A stretch of 35,760 bases of DNA from an uncultured Desulfuromonadales bacterium (GTDB lineage: Bacteria; Desulfobacterota; Desulfuromonadia; Desulfuromonadales; Geopsychrobacteraceae): assembly GCA_945787295.1 (NCBI GenBank), contig CALZHQ010000046.1, positions 1 to 35,760 of the forward strand. The letters run 5' to 3'. Below the pieces are notes generated by a model, which was given only the letters and a program-made list of their open reading frames with translations, was not told where the DNA came from and did not search any database. A program made the translations under genes and the position numbers. Shown here piece by piece: positions 6,861 through 15,723 of this stretch; within the stretch, counting starts at the first letter, position 1; the number at the start of each line of letters is the position of its first letter.

Positions 6861-9800
6861 CTATTTTAGGATCTTCATCACGACTAAGGTGATGTCATCA
6901 TTGAAATGTCGCAGCCCTGTAAAAATGCGTACTTGGTTCATAATCCGATCGATTAACTCCTGAGGCGACAGGTCACCACATTCTTTGATTAATTTGCCTA
7001 ATCGTTCAACGCCGAAGAACTCACCCCTGTTATCTTCTGCCTCGATTATGCCATCGGTATAAAGCAGCAGAATGTCACCCGCTTCCATATGGGTCGTTTT
7101 TTGTTCAAAATCGACTTCTGGTTTGATGCCGAAAATCAGACCTTCGGCGTCCAGCAGTTCAATCTGGTTCTTGTTTTTACGCCAGAGCAGGGGGTTGTTG
7201 TGACCGGCATTACTGTATGTCAGCTTGTGGCCGTCCCGGTTGTACTGTAGGTAAAACATCGTGACAAACAGGTCGGAGCAGTCCATGTTGCCGAAGAAGA
7301 ACTTATTAAGCGAGTGAAGCATTCCCGCCGGCTGTTTGAGACTGTCCACACGCGCATGAATAAAGGTGCGGGTCTCAGCCATAATCAGTGCTGAACCTAT
7401 GTTGTGTCCAGAGACGTCAGCAATAATCAGATCAACATCTGTATCATCGCGTTGGATACAGTCGTAATAATCGCCACCGATCTGATGGGCCGGAACACAG
7501 AGCCCGGCGACCGTGTAATGGTCTGTCTCCGGCAGGCTTGCCGGCAGCAGACTTATTTGGATATTTCTCGCGATCTGCAACTCTCGTTCTTGTTCGCGAA
7601 CTTCAAGCAGACTCTGGAGTTGTCTGTCGTTACGCCAGGCGATGGCGACCTGGCCAGCAAGGTTTTCGAATAAAGCGATAAATTCATTGGTGAAGATCCC
7701 TTTAACGCTCCGGGAAAATGCTGACAACATCCCGACCGCTTCCCCTTCTAGAACGATCGGCGTATGGGCGAAGCAGGTTATCCCTTCGCGGTGAATAATT
7801 TCAGCTGAGATTTGTTTGTCAAGGAAGTCGGTATCATTGACCACAGCGGTAATGTTGGAGAGGAAGGCCTGGCCGATATAGGTTTCCATATTCAGATTAC
7901 GTTCTGACTGGCCGAAATGGACAGAGGACATCCCCTGCTGGCTTTTTACCACCAAAGTCATGGAGTCTTTTTCGAGGAAACGGATGACACAAAGGTCGAA
8001 TTTAAACTGGGCCGAAAGAAGACCGAGGATGTTGTCGAGGATTACTTTTAGTTCTGCCCCTCCAGCGACAATCTGTGCCGCGTCGTAAAGAACGCTGAGT
8101 TGTTCCCGACTGGCCGCATGACTGATGGTCACGGTGCCGAAAATGTCGAACACATCCTCCATTTTGCTGCCGCGGGTTGAAAGGTAATTTTCAAGAATTA
8201 TCCGTGCCGGAGCCGCGCCCACATACCCGGCCAAGGTTCGTTCGGTAAACGATTTTAAATCCGGTATCTCGTGATCTGCCAAACTCCCTCGAGCATCTAT
8301 TTCGCGGTTCTCTAAGTATTCAGCGATCGCCTGATTGGCTGGCTTCTCACCGATGAATTTAGACATCAGTTCAATAAATTCCATGATCGTCGGAGCTTTG
8401 CTGATTCTTTTTAACTGAGTTGGGTGGTCACTGGTATCGGTCAGGACATCAACAAATTTATTCGCCTGAATCAATTCTGAATCACTCTGTTTGATAAAGA
8501 AGGAAATTGTCAGGTAAGCGGCAATATTGAATAACAGGCTCCAGAACAGCGAATGGGTATAGATGTCGAAACCGCGCAGGCCGAACAGTTCAAGGGGTTT
8601 CAGGAGTTCAATACCGTAGAGCCCATTCTGCAGGATGTCAGAGTCGAGCCAGCCGGAACGGACAAAAGACGGCACCAGAAGGGTATAGACCCAAAGCAGA
8701 AAACCGAGTATCAGACCGGCAGTCGCCGCCTTGCGATTTGCACGTTTCCAGTAGAGACCGCCAATAACCGCCGGAGCGAACTGGGTGGCAGCCATAAAAG
8801 AGATCAAACCCATGTTCACCAGGGCGTAGGAATCGCCGATGATTTGAAAATAAAAATAGCCGAGGAAGACAACCCCGATGATGCCAAGCCGTTTCAGGTT
8901 GATCAGGATTCCTGATAGATCCTGGATCTGCATTTTCAGTTTCAGGATGACCGGCATGACCAGGTGGTTCAGAATCATGGTTGAAATGGTCACCGAGGAG
9001 ACCATCACCATGCCGGCGGATGCAGATAAGCCGCCGAGAAAAACCAACAACGCCAACCAAGGGTGACCAGAAGACAAGGGCAGGGTGAGTACAAAGAAAT
9101 CTGCTTGAGATGTGTCGCCGCCGTTCAGAATCAACCCGCCAAGGGCAATCGGAATGACGAACAGGTTGATCAGAAATATATAGGCCGGGAACCGCCACAT
9201 CGCTTTTTTTATGTGATTTTCATCCGGGTTTTCGGTGACCATGATATGGAACTGGCGTGGTAGAAACATGATCGCCATCATCGACAGGAAGATCAGAGAA
9301 AACCATTTTGTATATGGAGTCTGCTCTGTTCCCAGGCGGAATAAATCCTGTCGTTCCGGGAATTGAGTAAAAAACTTGTGGAAAATGTCGAGGAAGCCGT
9401 CAAAAAGACCGTAGGTGACAAAAATACCGACAGAGATAAAGGCAACCAGTTTGATCAGTGATTCCAGAGCGACCGCTACGACCAGGCCTTCATGACGTTC
9501 CGATGAATCAAGGTGTCTGGCACCGAACAGCATCCCGAATAGACCCAACACCAGGGCGACGATAAAGGCCGTATCGATGTAAGGAGGTAGCTGTGGGACT
9601 AAAGTTGTCAGCCCGGCAGCGGGGAGATCGAGTGGCGACGAGAGAATGTCAACGGTGCGGGCAATCGCCTTCAGTTGCAAGGCGATATAGGGCATGATGC
9701 CGAAAACAGCGAACAGGGTTACGATGGCACCGAGGATTGCCGAGCGATCGTAGCGGCTGGAAATGAAGTCGGCGATACTGACGATGTTTTGTTCTTTACT

Positions 9801-10079
9801 GATCCGCACCATCTTGCGCAGCACGAACCACCAGGTAAAAGCCATCAGGGTCGGCCCTAGGTAGATGGGCAGGAATTCCAGGCCGCTGGTGGCTGCGCGA
9901 CCGACACTGCCGTAAAATGTCCAGCTGGTACAATAGACCGCAACAGAGAAGGAATAGATGTAAGAATTGGACAACAGGCTTTTGCCCGCCTGTCTCCGCC
10001 TGTCGGCATGGTAGGCAACTGCAAACAGCATTGCAAAATATAACAGAGATATGATCAGGACGACTTGAGCAGAAATCAT
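6861..10079 (-). CDS. SLC5 symporter-STAC-GAF-SpoIIE (PP2C) sensor phosphatase
   Basis: A 1072-residue membrane sensor with a phosphatase output. Residues 1 to about 530 form a sodium/solute symporter (SLC5/SSS) domain with about 13 hydrophobic helices. Residues about 562-655 resemble the STAC linker known from CbrA-like kinases, including FTERTLAGYVGAAPAR at 611-626. A GAF-like domain spans about 660-815, then a helical linker (824-850) of the RsbU type. A full SpoIIE/PP2C domain follows, with metal-binding aspartates Asp870 in GGDYYD, Asp888 in ADVSGH, Asp1009 in YTDGI and Asp1061/1062 in NDDIT. It would dephosphorylate the STAS protein encoded next. The start is six bases after the stop of the small membrane-protein gene, with TAAGG before it. 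The ligand or transported solute is unknown, and whether the SLC5 part transports or only senses cannot be told. Confidence 0.9.
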   Translation of the reverse strand: MISAQVVLIISLLYFAMLFAVAYHADRRRQAGKSLLSNSYIYSFSVAVYCTSWTFYGSVGRAATSGLEFLPIYLGPTLMAFTWWFVLRKMVRISKEQNIVSIADFISSRYDRSAILGAIVTLFAVFGIMPYIALQLKAIARTVDILSSPLDLPAAGLTTLVPQLPPYIDTAFIVALVLGLFGMLFGARHLDSSERHEGLVVAVALESLIKLVAFISVGIFVTYGLFDGFLDIFHKFFTQFPERQDLFRLGTEQTPYTKWFSLIFLSMMAIMFLPRQFHIMVTENPDENHIKKAMWRFPAYIFLINLFVIPIALGGLILNGGDTSQADFFVLTLPLSSGHPWLALLVFLGGLSASAGMVMVSSVTISTMILNHLVMPVILKLKMQIQDLSGILINLKRLGIIGVVFLGYFYFQIIGDSYALVNMGLISFMAATQFAPAVIGGLYWKRANRKAATAGLILGFLLWVYTLLVPSFVRSGWLDSDILQNGLYGIELLKPLELFGLRGFDIYTHSLFWSLLFNIAAYLTISFFIKQSDSELIQANKFVDVLTDTSDHPTQLKRISKAPTIMEFIELMSKFIGEKPANQAIAEYLENREIDARGSLADHEIPDLKSFTERTLAGYVGAAPARIILENYLSTRGSKMEDVFDIFGTVTISHAASREQLSVLYDAAQIVAGGAELKVILDNILGLLSAQFKFDLCVIRFLEKDSMTLVVKSQQGMSSVHFGQSERNLNMETYIGQAFLSNITAVVNDTDFLDKQISAEIIHREGITCFAHTPIVLEGEAVGMLSAFSRSVKGIFTNEFIALFENLAGQVAIAWRNDRQLQSLLEVREQERELQIARNIQISLLPASLPETDHYTVAGLCVPAHQIGGDYYDCIQRDDTDVDLIIADVSGHNIGSALIMAETRTFIHARVDSLKQPAGMLHSLNKFFFGNMDCSDLFVTMFYLQYNRDGHKLTYSNAGHNNPLLWRKNKNQIELLDAEGLIFGIKPEVDFEQKTTHMEAGDILLLYTDGIIEAEDNRGEFFGVERLGKLIKECGDLSPQELIDRIMNQVRIFTGLRHFNDDITLVVMKILK

Positions 10080-10085
10080 AGGACC

Positions 10086-10328
10086 TTATTTCTCCAGCGT
10101 CTCACTATCGGTTCTACGATCCTCTTTTTCCATCTGACGGATGAACAGCCAGGTCACACAGATCGATGCCGGCCAGCCGACGAAAAAATAAAGCACCAGC
10201 GGCGGAACCCCGAAAATCATCCGGTCGTTGTTGAAAATATGGATAAAGGGGAAGTTGATCAAAATGACCCCGAGGATCAGGCAGAGGATCCAGGCTTCTT
10301 TGGTTGAGTCTCCTTGGCGGTCTTTCAT
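10086..10328 (-). CDS. Small two-helix membrane protein, SLC5-associated
   Basis: An 80-residue protein with two hydrophobic helices (about residues 12-32 and 41-64) and a charged C-terminal tail. It resembles the short membrane proteins (DUF3311/DUF485/DUF4212 type) often encoded just before sodium/solute symporters; the exact family is not certain. Its stop lies six bases before the ATG of the SLC5-phosphatase fusion, so the two are translated together and the small protein is probably a subunit or stabiliser of the transporter-like sensor. The start at 10328 has a modest GAGGG upstream. It is the first gene of the operon. Confidence 0.75.
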   Translation of the reverse strand: MKDRQGDSTKEAWILCLILGVILINFPFIHIFNNDRMIFGVPPLVLYFFVGWPASICVTWLFIRQMEKEDRRTDSETLEK

Positions 10329-10500
10329 TGCTCAGCCCTCGATATTATTATTAAGTAGAAACCGCTGCCTGTTACATCTGTTGGCGCAGACAGTAGAAAT
10401 TTTGATATTATTTTAACATCTGTCTATGTTTGAAATTTATCAGAGATTTCGCGCCTGTAAAGTCATTTCTGGGCAACGGGAAAGGGTTTGACGCTTTTTA

Positions 10501-10531
10501 TTGGAGTATGTTAGTTATCAAGTAATATAAT
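10501..10531 (+). promoter_or_regulatory. Weak candidate promoter for the TPR lipoprotein gene
   Basis: TATAAT at 10526-10531 with TTGGAG at 10501-10506 (19-base spacing) in the 251-base gap between the divergent operons (10329-10579). The -10 is perfect but the -35 and spacing are poor. I see no clear promoter for the minus-strand operon in the same gap. Confidence 0.4.
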
Positions 10532-10579
10532 GGTTTTTTCTTCTGGGCTCGTTCTGATAATGCTGGAAGTCGCCTCTAA

Positions 10580-12334
10580 ATGGATCTTACCTTTTTAATG
10601 ACAAAAAAAATATTATTATTCTCCCGCCACTTAACTCTCTATTTAGCCGTTCTTTTGTTAATGCCGGTCGGTTGTACTATTCAGCCCGTAGCTGTTCCCC
10701 AGCCCGTTGAGTCAGCTGGATATCGTTCTGAACTTGCCGATCCTGAGGCAAAGGCCTTATTCGCTTATGTCGAGTTTCGCATGTTGGCAGTTGAAAACCG
10801 CTGGGATGACGCGATCGCCGCCTTGCGAAGAGCTGTTGCCTTTGATCCGCAGACAGAATATTTGCGGATGAATCTCGCCAAGGCGCTACTGCATAAAGAT
10901 GAAGCGGATGCGTCGATCGAAATTTTACGCGAGGTTCTGCAGCAGTCTCCGAACAAAGTCGAAGGACATGAGTTGCTTGGTGACTTGCTCGGTTATCAGG
11001 GGCAGAACGAAGCGGCCGTGAAGCATTATCGGTTGGCGCTGGATCTGGATCCTGACAATGAAATGCTGCAGATGCGTTTGGCGATGGCTCTTGGACGTTT
11101 AGATCGTAATGCTGAGGCCATCAGTTTGCTGGAAGAGATGGTAATTCGGCAGCCGGACGCCAAGCTGGCACACCTTTCTCTGGCGCGTTTTTATCTGGAA
11201 GAGGGTCGGCTGGAAAAGGCTAAATCGACCTACCAGACCCTGTTAAAGCAGCATCCCGATCAGCAACAGGCACTGCTGGAATATGGTGACCTGCTTGAGG
11301 AGGAAGAACTTTTTGCGGAAGCTTTTACTCTCTACCGCGAAGGGATAAAGCAGAACCCGCGGGCCGCTGCCGTGCGCCAACAGCTGGCTCTACTCTATTT
11401 ACGCCAGAACCGAAAGCAGGAGGCCTTGGAACAGCTGGTGGTTGTTCGGCAGCTGGTACCGGGAAATTTGCAGGTGCTGGGACGTGTCGGACTGCTCCAT
11501 CTGGAGATGGAGGACTGGCCCCGAGCGGAGGTCGATTTCCGCCAATTGCTTCAGCACGGAGAGAATGCCGGTCGGAACCGTTATTATCTGGGGCTGGCCC
11601 TGCTTGGCCAGAACAAGTACACCGAAGCGATTGAGATAATGGCACCGATTGATGAATCGTCACCGGTATTTACCGAAGCGGTGATGCAACTTGCCTATCT
11701 TTATCGTCAGGCAGGCCAGTTTGATCAGGCGATTAGCGCTTTAAAAAAGGTCTTGAAACTGGACCATCAAAGGCCGGAAATCTATTATTACCTCGCCTCT
11801 TTCCTTGGTGACAGTGATGACCTGGAGCAGGCGGCGGAGGTGGTGGATGAAGGACTTGCGAATTTTCCCGACAACATTGAACTCTTGTATCAATCTGCAG
11901 TCATTTACGAACAACAGGGGGAGCGGCAAAAAGCTTTGGGACGGATGGAGCAGGTTCTGGCCATCGATGCTGATTATCCTGACGCGCTTAATTTTATTGC
12001 CTACCATCATGCAGAAGAAGGGACTGAGTTGGAGTTGGCTCTGTCGCGGGTGCAAAAGGCGCTGAAATTCAAGAAAAGCGGATATATCATCGATACGCTG
12101 GGCTGGATTTATTTCAAGATGGGACGCTACCATGAAAGCCGAAAACAGCTTGAAGAAGCCTCAAGCCTGATGCCGGATGATCCCGTGATCCTTGAACATC
12201 TCGGTGATCTGTACCGAGCTTTAACTCTTTGGGAAAAGGCCGCAGAGGCCTACCGGAAATCGCTTGAACTCGATCCGTTGGCAGAAGGGGTGGAGACTAA
12301 ATTGAAAGATCTGCCACTGGAGAACTCTCTGTGA
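10580..12334 (+). CDS. Tetratricopeptide-repeat lipoprotein
   Basis: A 584-residue protein made almost wholly of TPR units from about residue 55 to the end. TPR units are 34-residue helical hairpins that serve as protein-binding scaffolds. Repeated A..Y..AL.LDP-type signatures are visible, for example near residues 145-165 and at the C-terminus (AYRKSLELDP). An N-terminal hydrophobic segment ends in MPVGC with Cys32. This resembles a lipobox, although Pro at -3 is unusual. The start may be 10580 or the in-frame ATG at 10598 (MTKKILLF); neither has a strong ribosome site. It overlaps the next lipoprotein gene by four bases. Its partner and exact role are unknown; an outer-membrane assembly role is a guess from context. 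Confidence 0.85.
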   Translation: MDLTFLMTKKILLFSRHLTLYLAVLLLMPVGCTIQPVAVPQPVESAGYRSELADPEAKALFAYVEFRMLAVENRWDDAIAALRRAVAFDPQTEYLRMNLAKALLHKDEADASIEILREVLQQSPNKVEGHELLGDLLGYQGQNEAAVKHYRLALDLDPDNEMLQMRLAMALGRLDRNAEAISLLEEMVIRQPDAKLAHLSLARFYLEEGRLEKAKSTYQTLLKQHPDQQQALLEYGDLLEEEELFAEAFTLYREGIKQNPRAAAVRQQLALLYLRQNRKQEALEQLVVVRQLVPGNLQVLGRVGLLHLEMEDWPRAEVDFRQLLQHGENAGRNRYYLGLALLGQNKYTEAIEIMAPIDESSPVFTEAVMQLAYLYRQAGQFDQAISALKKVLKLDHQRPEIYYYLASFLGDSDDLEQAAEVVDEGLANFPDNIELLYQSAVIYEQQGERQKALGRMEQVLAIDADYPDALNFIAYHHAEEGTELELALSRVQKALKFKKSGYIIDTLGWIYFKMGRYHESRKQLEEASSLMPDDPVILEHLGDLYRALTLWEKAAEAYRKSLELDPLAEGVETKLKDLPLENSL

Positions 12335-13089
12335 AGCGGCTGTGTGCTTTTCTGTTGTTACTCGGTCTGGCTGCTTGCGCGCGTCCTTCGAAACCGGTCT
12401 GGACTGAACTTCCGAGTCGTGAAGCTTTACTGCAAAAACTGGCGTCCACAACCGGTCAGGTCAACTCTTTGGATGGTGCCGCAACCGTCAATTTGACGGT
12501 TAAGGGCAAGTATGTTTCCAGCCAGCAATTTCTGTTATTGGAAAAGCCGGATCGTTTGCGTACCGATGTGCTGACCGGGTTTGGCCAGTTGGTCCTGCAG
12601 TTGACTTCCGATGGTGAAGAGCTGTCCGTGTTTATGAACACGACCGTGCCCGGGCGTTTTTTCCGTGGCCCGGCGACAACAGAGAATCTGGCTCGCTTTA
12701 CCCGTATTCCTTTAGCAAGCAGAGATATGGTTCGCTTGCTGCTCTATGACCCGCCTTTGATTAACTATCAGCAGCACCAGGTTCTGGTCGACATGGATGT
12801 TTTAGTGTTGCGTTTGACAAATCCGGAGATGCAGCAGGAACTGATGTTCAATGATAAGTTGCAGCTGGTCGGCTGTCGCTATGTTTCAGATGATAAAATA
12901 CTGCTTGAAGTCCTGTATGAAAAGCTCGCCGAAGAGGCTTCTTTTCCAAAGACGATCCGTCTGGAAATGGCAGCCGAGGAAACCAAGGCAGCTATAAAAT
13001 TTTCTGAGTTGCAGACGAACATTGAAATTCCTGTCGAGCGTTTTCGCTTGAAGAAACCGGATAATATTTCGGTTGAAGCATTGCCTTGA
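12331..13089 (+). CDS. LolB-like / DUF4292-type lipoprotein
   Basis: A 252-residue predicted lipoprotein with a short signal peptide and a good lipobox LAAC (Cys16). The rest looks like a LolA/LolB-type open beta barrel. It has an early RLRTDV segment, typical of proteins that test or carry acyl chains, and alternating beta-strand patterns throughout. It might be the outer-membrane lipoprotein receptor LolB or a DUF4292 protein; the sequence alone does not decide. The GTG start at 12331 overlaps the TPR gene stop (GTGA), so the two are translationally coupled and probably work together. Confidence 0.7.
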   Translation: MKRLCAFLLLLGLAACARPSKPVWTELPSREALLQKLASTTGQVNSLDGAATVNLTVKGKYVSSQQFLLLEKPDRLRTDVLTGFGQLVLQLTSDGEELSVFMNTTVPGRFFRGPATTENLARFTRIPLASRDMVRLLLYDPPLINYQQHQVLVDMDVLVLRLTNPEMQQELMFNDKLQLVGCRYVSDDKILLEVLYEKLAEEASFPKTIRLEMAAEETKAAIKFSELQTNIEIPVERFRLKKPDNISVEALP

Positions 13090-13117
13090 GATGAAAATTT
13101 ATCCGGAGGTTTCCAGC

Positions 13118-14678
13118 ATGCGATCTTTGCTGTTTGGCTGTTTGATTCTGTTTTCGCTGGTCGCTTGTAATAACACGGAGCAGACAAGTTTGCCCGGGGT
13201 GGAAGAAGTACTGACTCCTGAGTATGGTGATACTTTTATCGAAGCTTCGATCGGCGATGCCAGTACCCTTTTGCCGGTTCTTGCCTCCGATTCTGCGTCG
13301 AGTGATATCAATAGCCTGCTCTATAATGGTCTGGTTCGTTACGACAAAAACTTGCAGGTTGAGGGCGAGCTTGCTGACTCCTGGGAAATCTCAGCGGATA
13401 ATCTGCAAATTACCTTCAAATTAAGAAAAGATGTCAAATGGCATGATGGGGCACCATTTACCTCTGCCGATGTGAAATTCAATTACCAACTCTATATCGA
13501 TCCGCAGACACCGACCGCCTACGCCGAATCATTCAATCAGGTCAAAAGCGTTACTGCACCAGATCCTTACACCTTTATCGTGCGTTACGATAAACCCTAT
13601 GCACCGGCGTTGATGAGTTGGGGGATGCCGATTCATCCCAAGCATTTGCTCGAAGGTCAGGATGTGACCAAAAGCTCTCTGGCTCGTAAGCCCGTTGGTA
13701 CCGGTCCTTTTAAGCTGGTCGAGTGGCAGTCCGGGGAAAAGATTGTGCTTGAATCAAACCCGGACTATTTCGAAGGGCAACCCTACATTAAGCGGGTGGT
13801 TTATCGAATTATACCTGACACTTCAACCCAGTTTCTCGAACTGCAAACCGGCAGCCTCGATTTTATGGGGCTTTCCCCCCTGCAGTATGATCGACAGACT
13901 GACACGCCGGCGTTTCGCAGGCTTTACAGCAAGTACAGCTACCTTAATTTTGGCTATACCTATCTTGGCTACAATTTAAAGCGGCCGATATTTCAGGATA
14001 AACGGGTGCGCCAGGCACTTTCCTATGCCATCAACAAACAGGAAATTATTGATGGCGTGTTGCTCGGCTATGGTGCCGCAGCGACCGGCCCCTATAAGCC
14101 TGATACCTGGGTTTACAACCAAAAGGTGCCGACGTATGACTATAATCCCGATAAAGCCCGCGCCCTGTTAGCTGAAGCCGGCTGGCAGGATAGCGACGGC
14201 GATGGGGTTCTCGACAAGGACGGCGCGAGATTTTCCTTCACCATCGTGACCAATCAGGGGAATGATCTGCGCTCCAAGACCGGTGAGATTATTCAGCGGC
14301 GTTTCAAGGATATCGGTGTCGAAGTAAAACTCCGCATTATTGAATGGGCGACCTTTCTCAAGGAATTTATCAATCCGGGAAATTTCGACGCAACAATTCT
14401 GGGTTGGACTGGCGGGCCGGAACCGGACCAGTACAATATTTGACCAATTGCTTGAAGAGGGGCGCAGGGTGTTTGCTCAAGCGCAGCGAAAAGCTTATTA
14501 TGATCGCTTCCAGCAGATTCTCGCTGAGGAACAGCCCTATACGTTCCTCTATGTATCAGAGGCGTTGCCGGCTGTTTCCAAGCGCTTCCGCCGCGTCGAG
14601 CCGGCCCCGGCGGGGATCAGGTATAATTTTCACAATGGTTGGTTTGTGCCGAAGTCAGAACAGAAATATTCCCGCTAG
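13118..14678 (+). pseudogene. Oligopeptide ABC transporter substrate-binding lipoprotein, broken by an apparent internal deletion
   Basis: An SBP family 5 (OppA/DppA-like) periplasmic binding protein that would feed peptides or similar solutes to the downstream permeases. I start it at the ATG at 13118, which follows CCGGAGG and gives a signal peptide with lipobox LVAC. An ATG-like start at 13073 is inside the previous gene. Family features include VKWHDGAPFTSADV, GTGPFKL and RVRQALSYAINKQEII. The frame stops at 14441-14443 right after GGPEPDQYNI. The C-terminal part continues in another frame from about 14439 (FDQLLEEGRR through the stop at 14678). From memory of homologues, about 20 residues (the WHSSKTGP.. 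region) are missing between the two parts. So this looks like a short deletion with a frame change, not a single-base slip. It could be a real mutation or an assembly error. Confidence 0.82.
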
Positions 14679-14695
14679 AACCGGATAGCGATTAA

Positions 14696-15685
14696 ATGCT
14701 GCAATATATTCTTAAACGCGTCGTCTTACTGTTCCCCCTGTTGCTCGGGATTACCCTGATCTCGTTTGTGGTCATCCACCTGGCTCCAGGTGAACCGACC
14801 GATTTGCAGACCCAGATGAATCCACAGGCCAGTTCCGAACTTCAGGAACGGTTGCGTGTTCAGTATGGTCTCGATCAGCCGCTCTATGTCCAGTACGGCA
14901 CCTGGTTGTCGCGGTTGCTGCAGCTCGATTTCGGGGAATCTTTTGCCACCGATCGGCGACCTGTCCTCGATAAGGTGCTGGAGCGGCTACCGGTTACCAT
15001 TTTGCTGAATGTGTTGTCGATTGTTTTGATCCTTGCGGTTTCGGTGCCGCTCGGTATTATCTCGGCGGTGCGACGCAATTCAGGTTTCGACCGCAGCACA
15101 ACAGTCCTGGTCTTTGCCGGGTTTGCGATGCCCTCATTCTGGCTGGCACTGTTAATGATGGACTGGTTTGGGGTGCGGCTTGGCTTGCTGCCGATTTCCG
15201 GACTGAAATCTCTCGGCTATGAGTATTTAAACTGGGGAGAGCAGCTGCTTGATCGGATCGCCCACCTGATTCTGCCGGTGTTCATTTCTGCGATCGGTGG
15301 TCTGGCCGGCTTTTCCCGTTACATGCGCTCGAACATGCTTGAAGTGGTGCGCCAGGATTATATCCTCACCGCTCGGGCCAAGGGCCTGTCTGAGCGGGTT
15401 GTCATCTATAAACATGCTTTGCGAAATGCCTTGCTGCCGGTTATAACCATCCTTGGCCTGTCGGTTCCTGGTCTCATCGGCGGCAGTGTTATTTTTGAAA
15501 CTATTTTCGCAATTCCCGGGATGGGCAAGCTATTCTATGACGGTGTCATGATGCGGGATTATCCATTGATCATGGGAATTCTGGTGATGGGTGCGGTCCT
15601 GACTCTGCTCGGCAACCTGCTGGCAGATATCTCCTATGCCCTGGCCGATCCGCGAATTCGGCATGGTCAGCAAGGCGAAGGGTAA
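14696..15685 (+). CDS. Oligopeptide ABC transporter permease, DppB/OppB type
   Basis: The first inner-membrane permease of a peptide-type ABC importer. The 329-residue protein has six membrane helices and the N-terminal signature of the DppB family ([11 protein letters not shown], then [12 protein letters not shown]). The EAA loop, which docks the ATPase, is [19 protein letters not shown], near residues 225-243. It lies 17 bases after the broken binding-protein gene and 38 bases before the MshEN gene. No ATPase genes (DppD/DppF) are in the window, so ATPases must come from elsewhere. The substrate cannot be told; nickel, dipeptide and oligopeptide systems share this architecture. Confidence 0.92.
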   Translation: MLQYILKRVVLLFPLLLGITLISFVVIHLAPGEPTDLQTQMNPQASSELQERLRVQYGLDQPLYVQYGTWLSRLLQLDFGESFATDRRPVLDKVLERLPVTILLNVLSIVLILAVSVPLGIISAVRRNSGFDRSTTVLVFAGFAMPSFWLALLMMDWFGVRLGLLPISGLKSLGYEYLNWGEQLLDRIAHLILPVFISAIGGLAGFSRYMRSNMLEVVRQDYILTARAKGLSERVVIYKHALRNALLPVITILGLSVPGLIGGSVIFETIFAIPGMGKLFYDGVMMRDYPLIMGILVMGAVLTLLGNLLADISYALADPRIRHGQQGEG

Positions 15686-15723
15686 AATATGCAACGAACA
15701 AATATCGCTATAAAGGGGAAAGT

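Noticed and set aside
8638..9198. 186-residue minus-strand frame within the SLC5-phosphatase gene
   Set aside because: Alternative frame of a gene with full domain support; no start signal or family motif.
14340..14678. Separate 112-residue gene after the peptide-binding protein
   Set aside because: Its first part is an out-of-frame shadow; from FDQLLEEG on it is the C-terminus of the broken binding protein, so it is one damaged gene.
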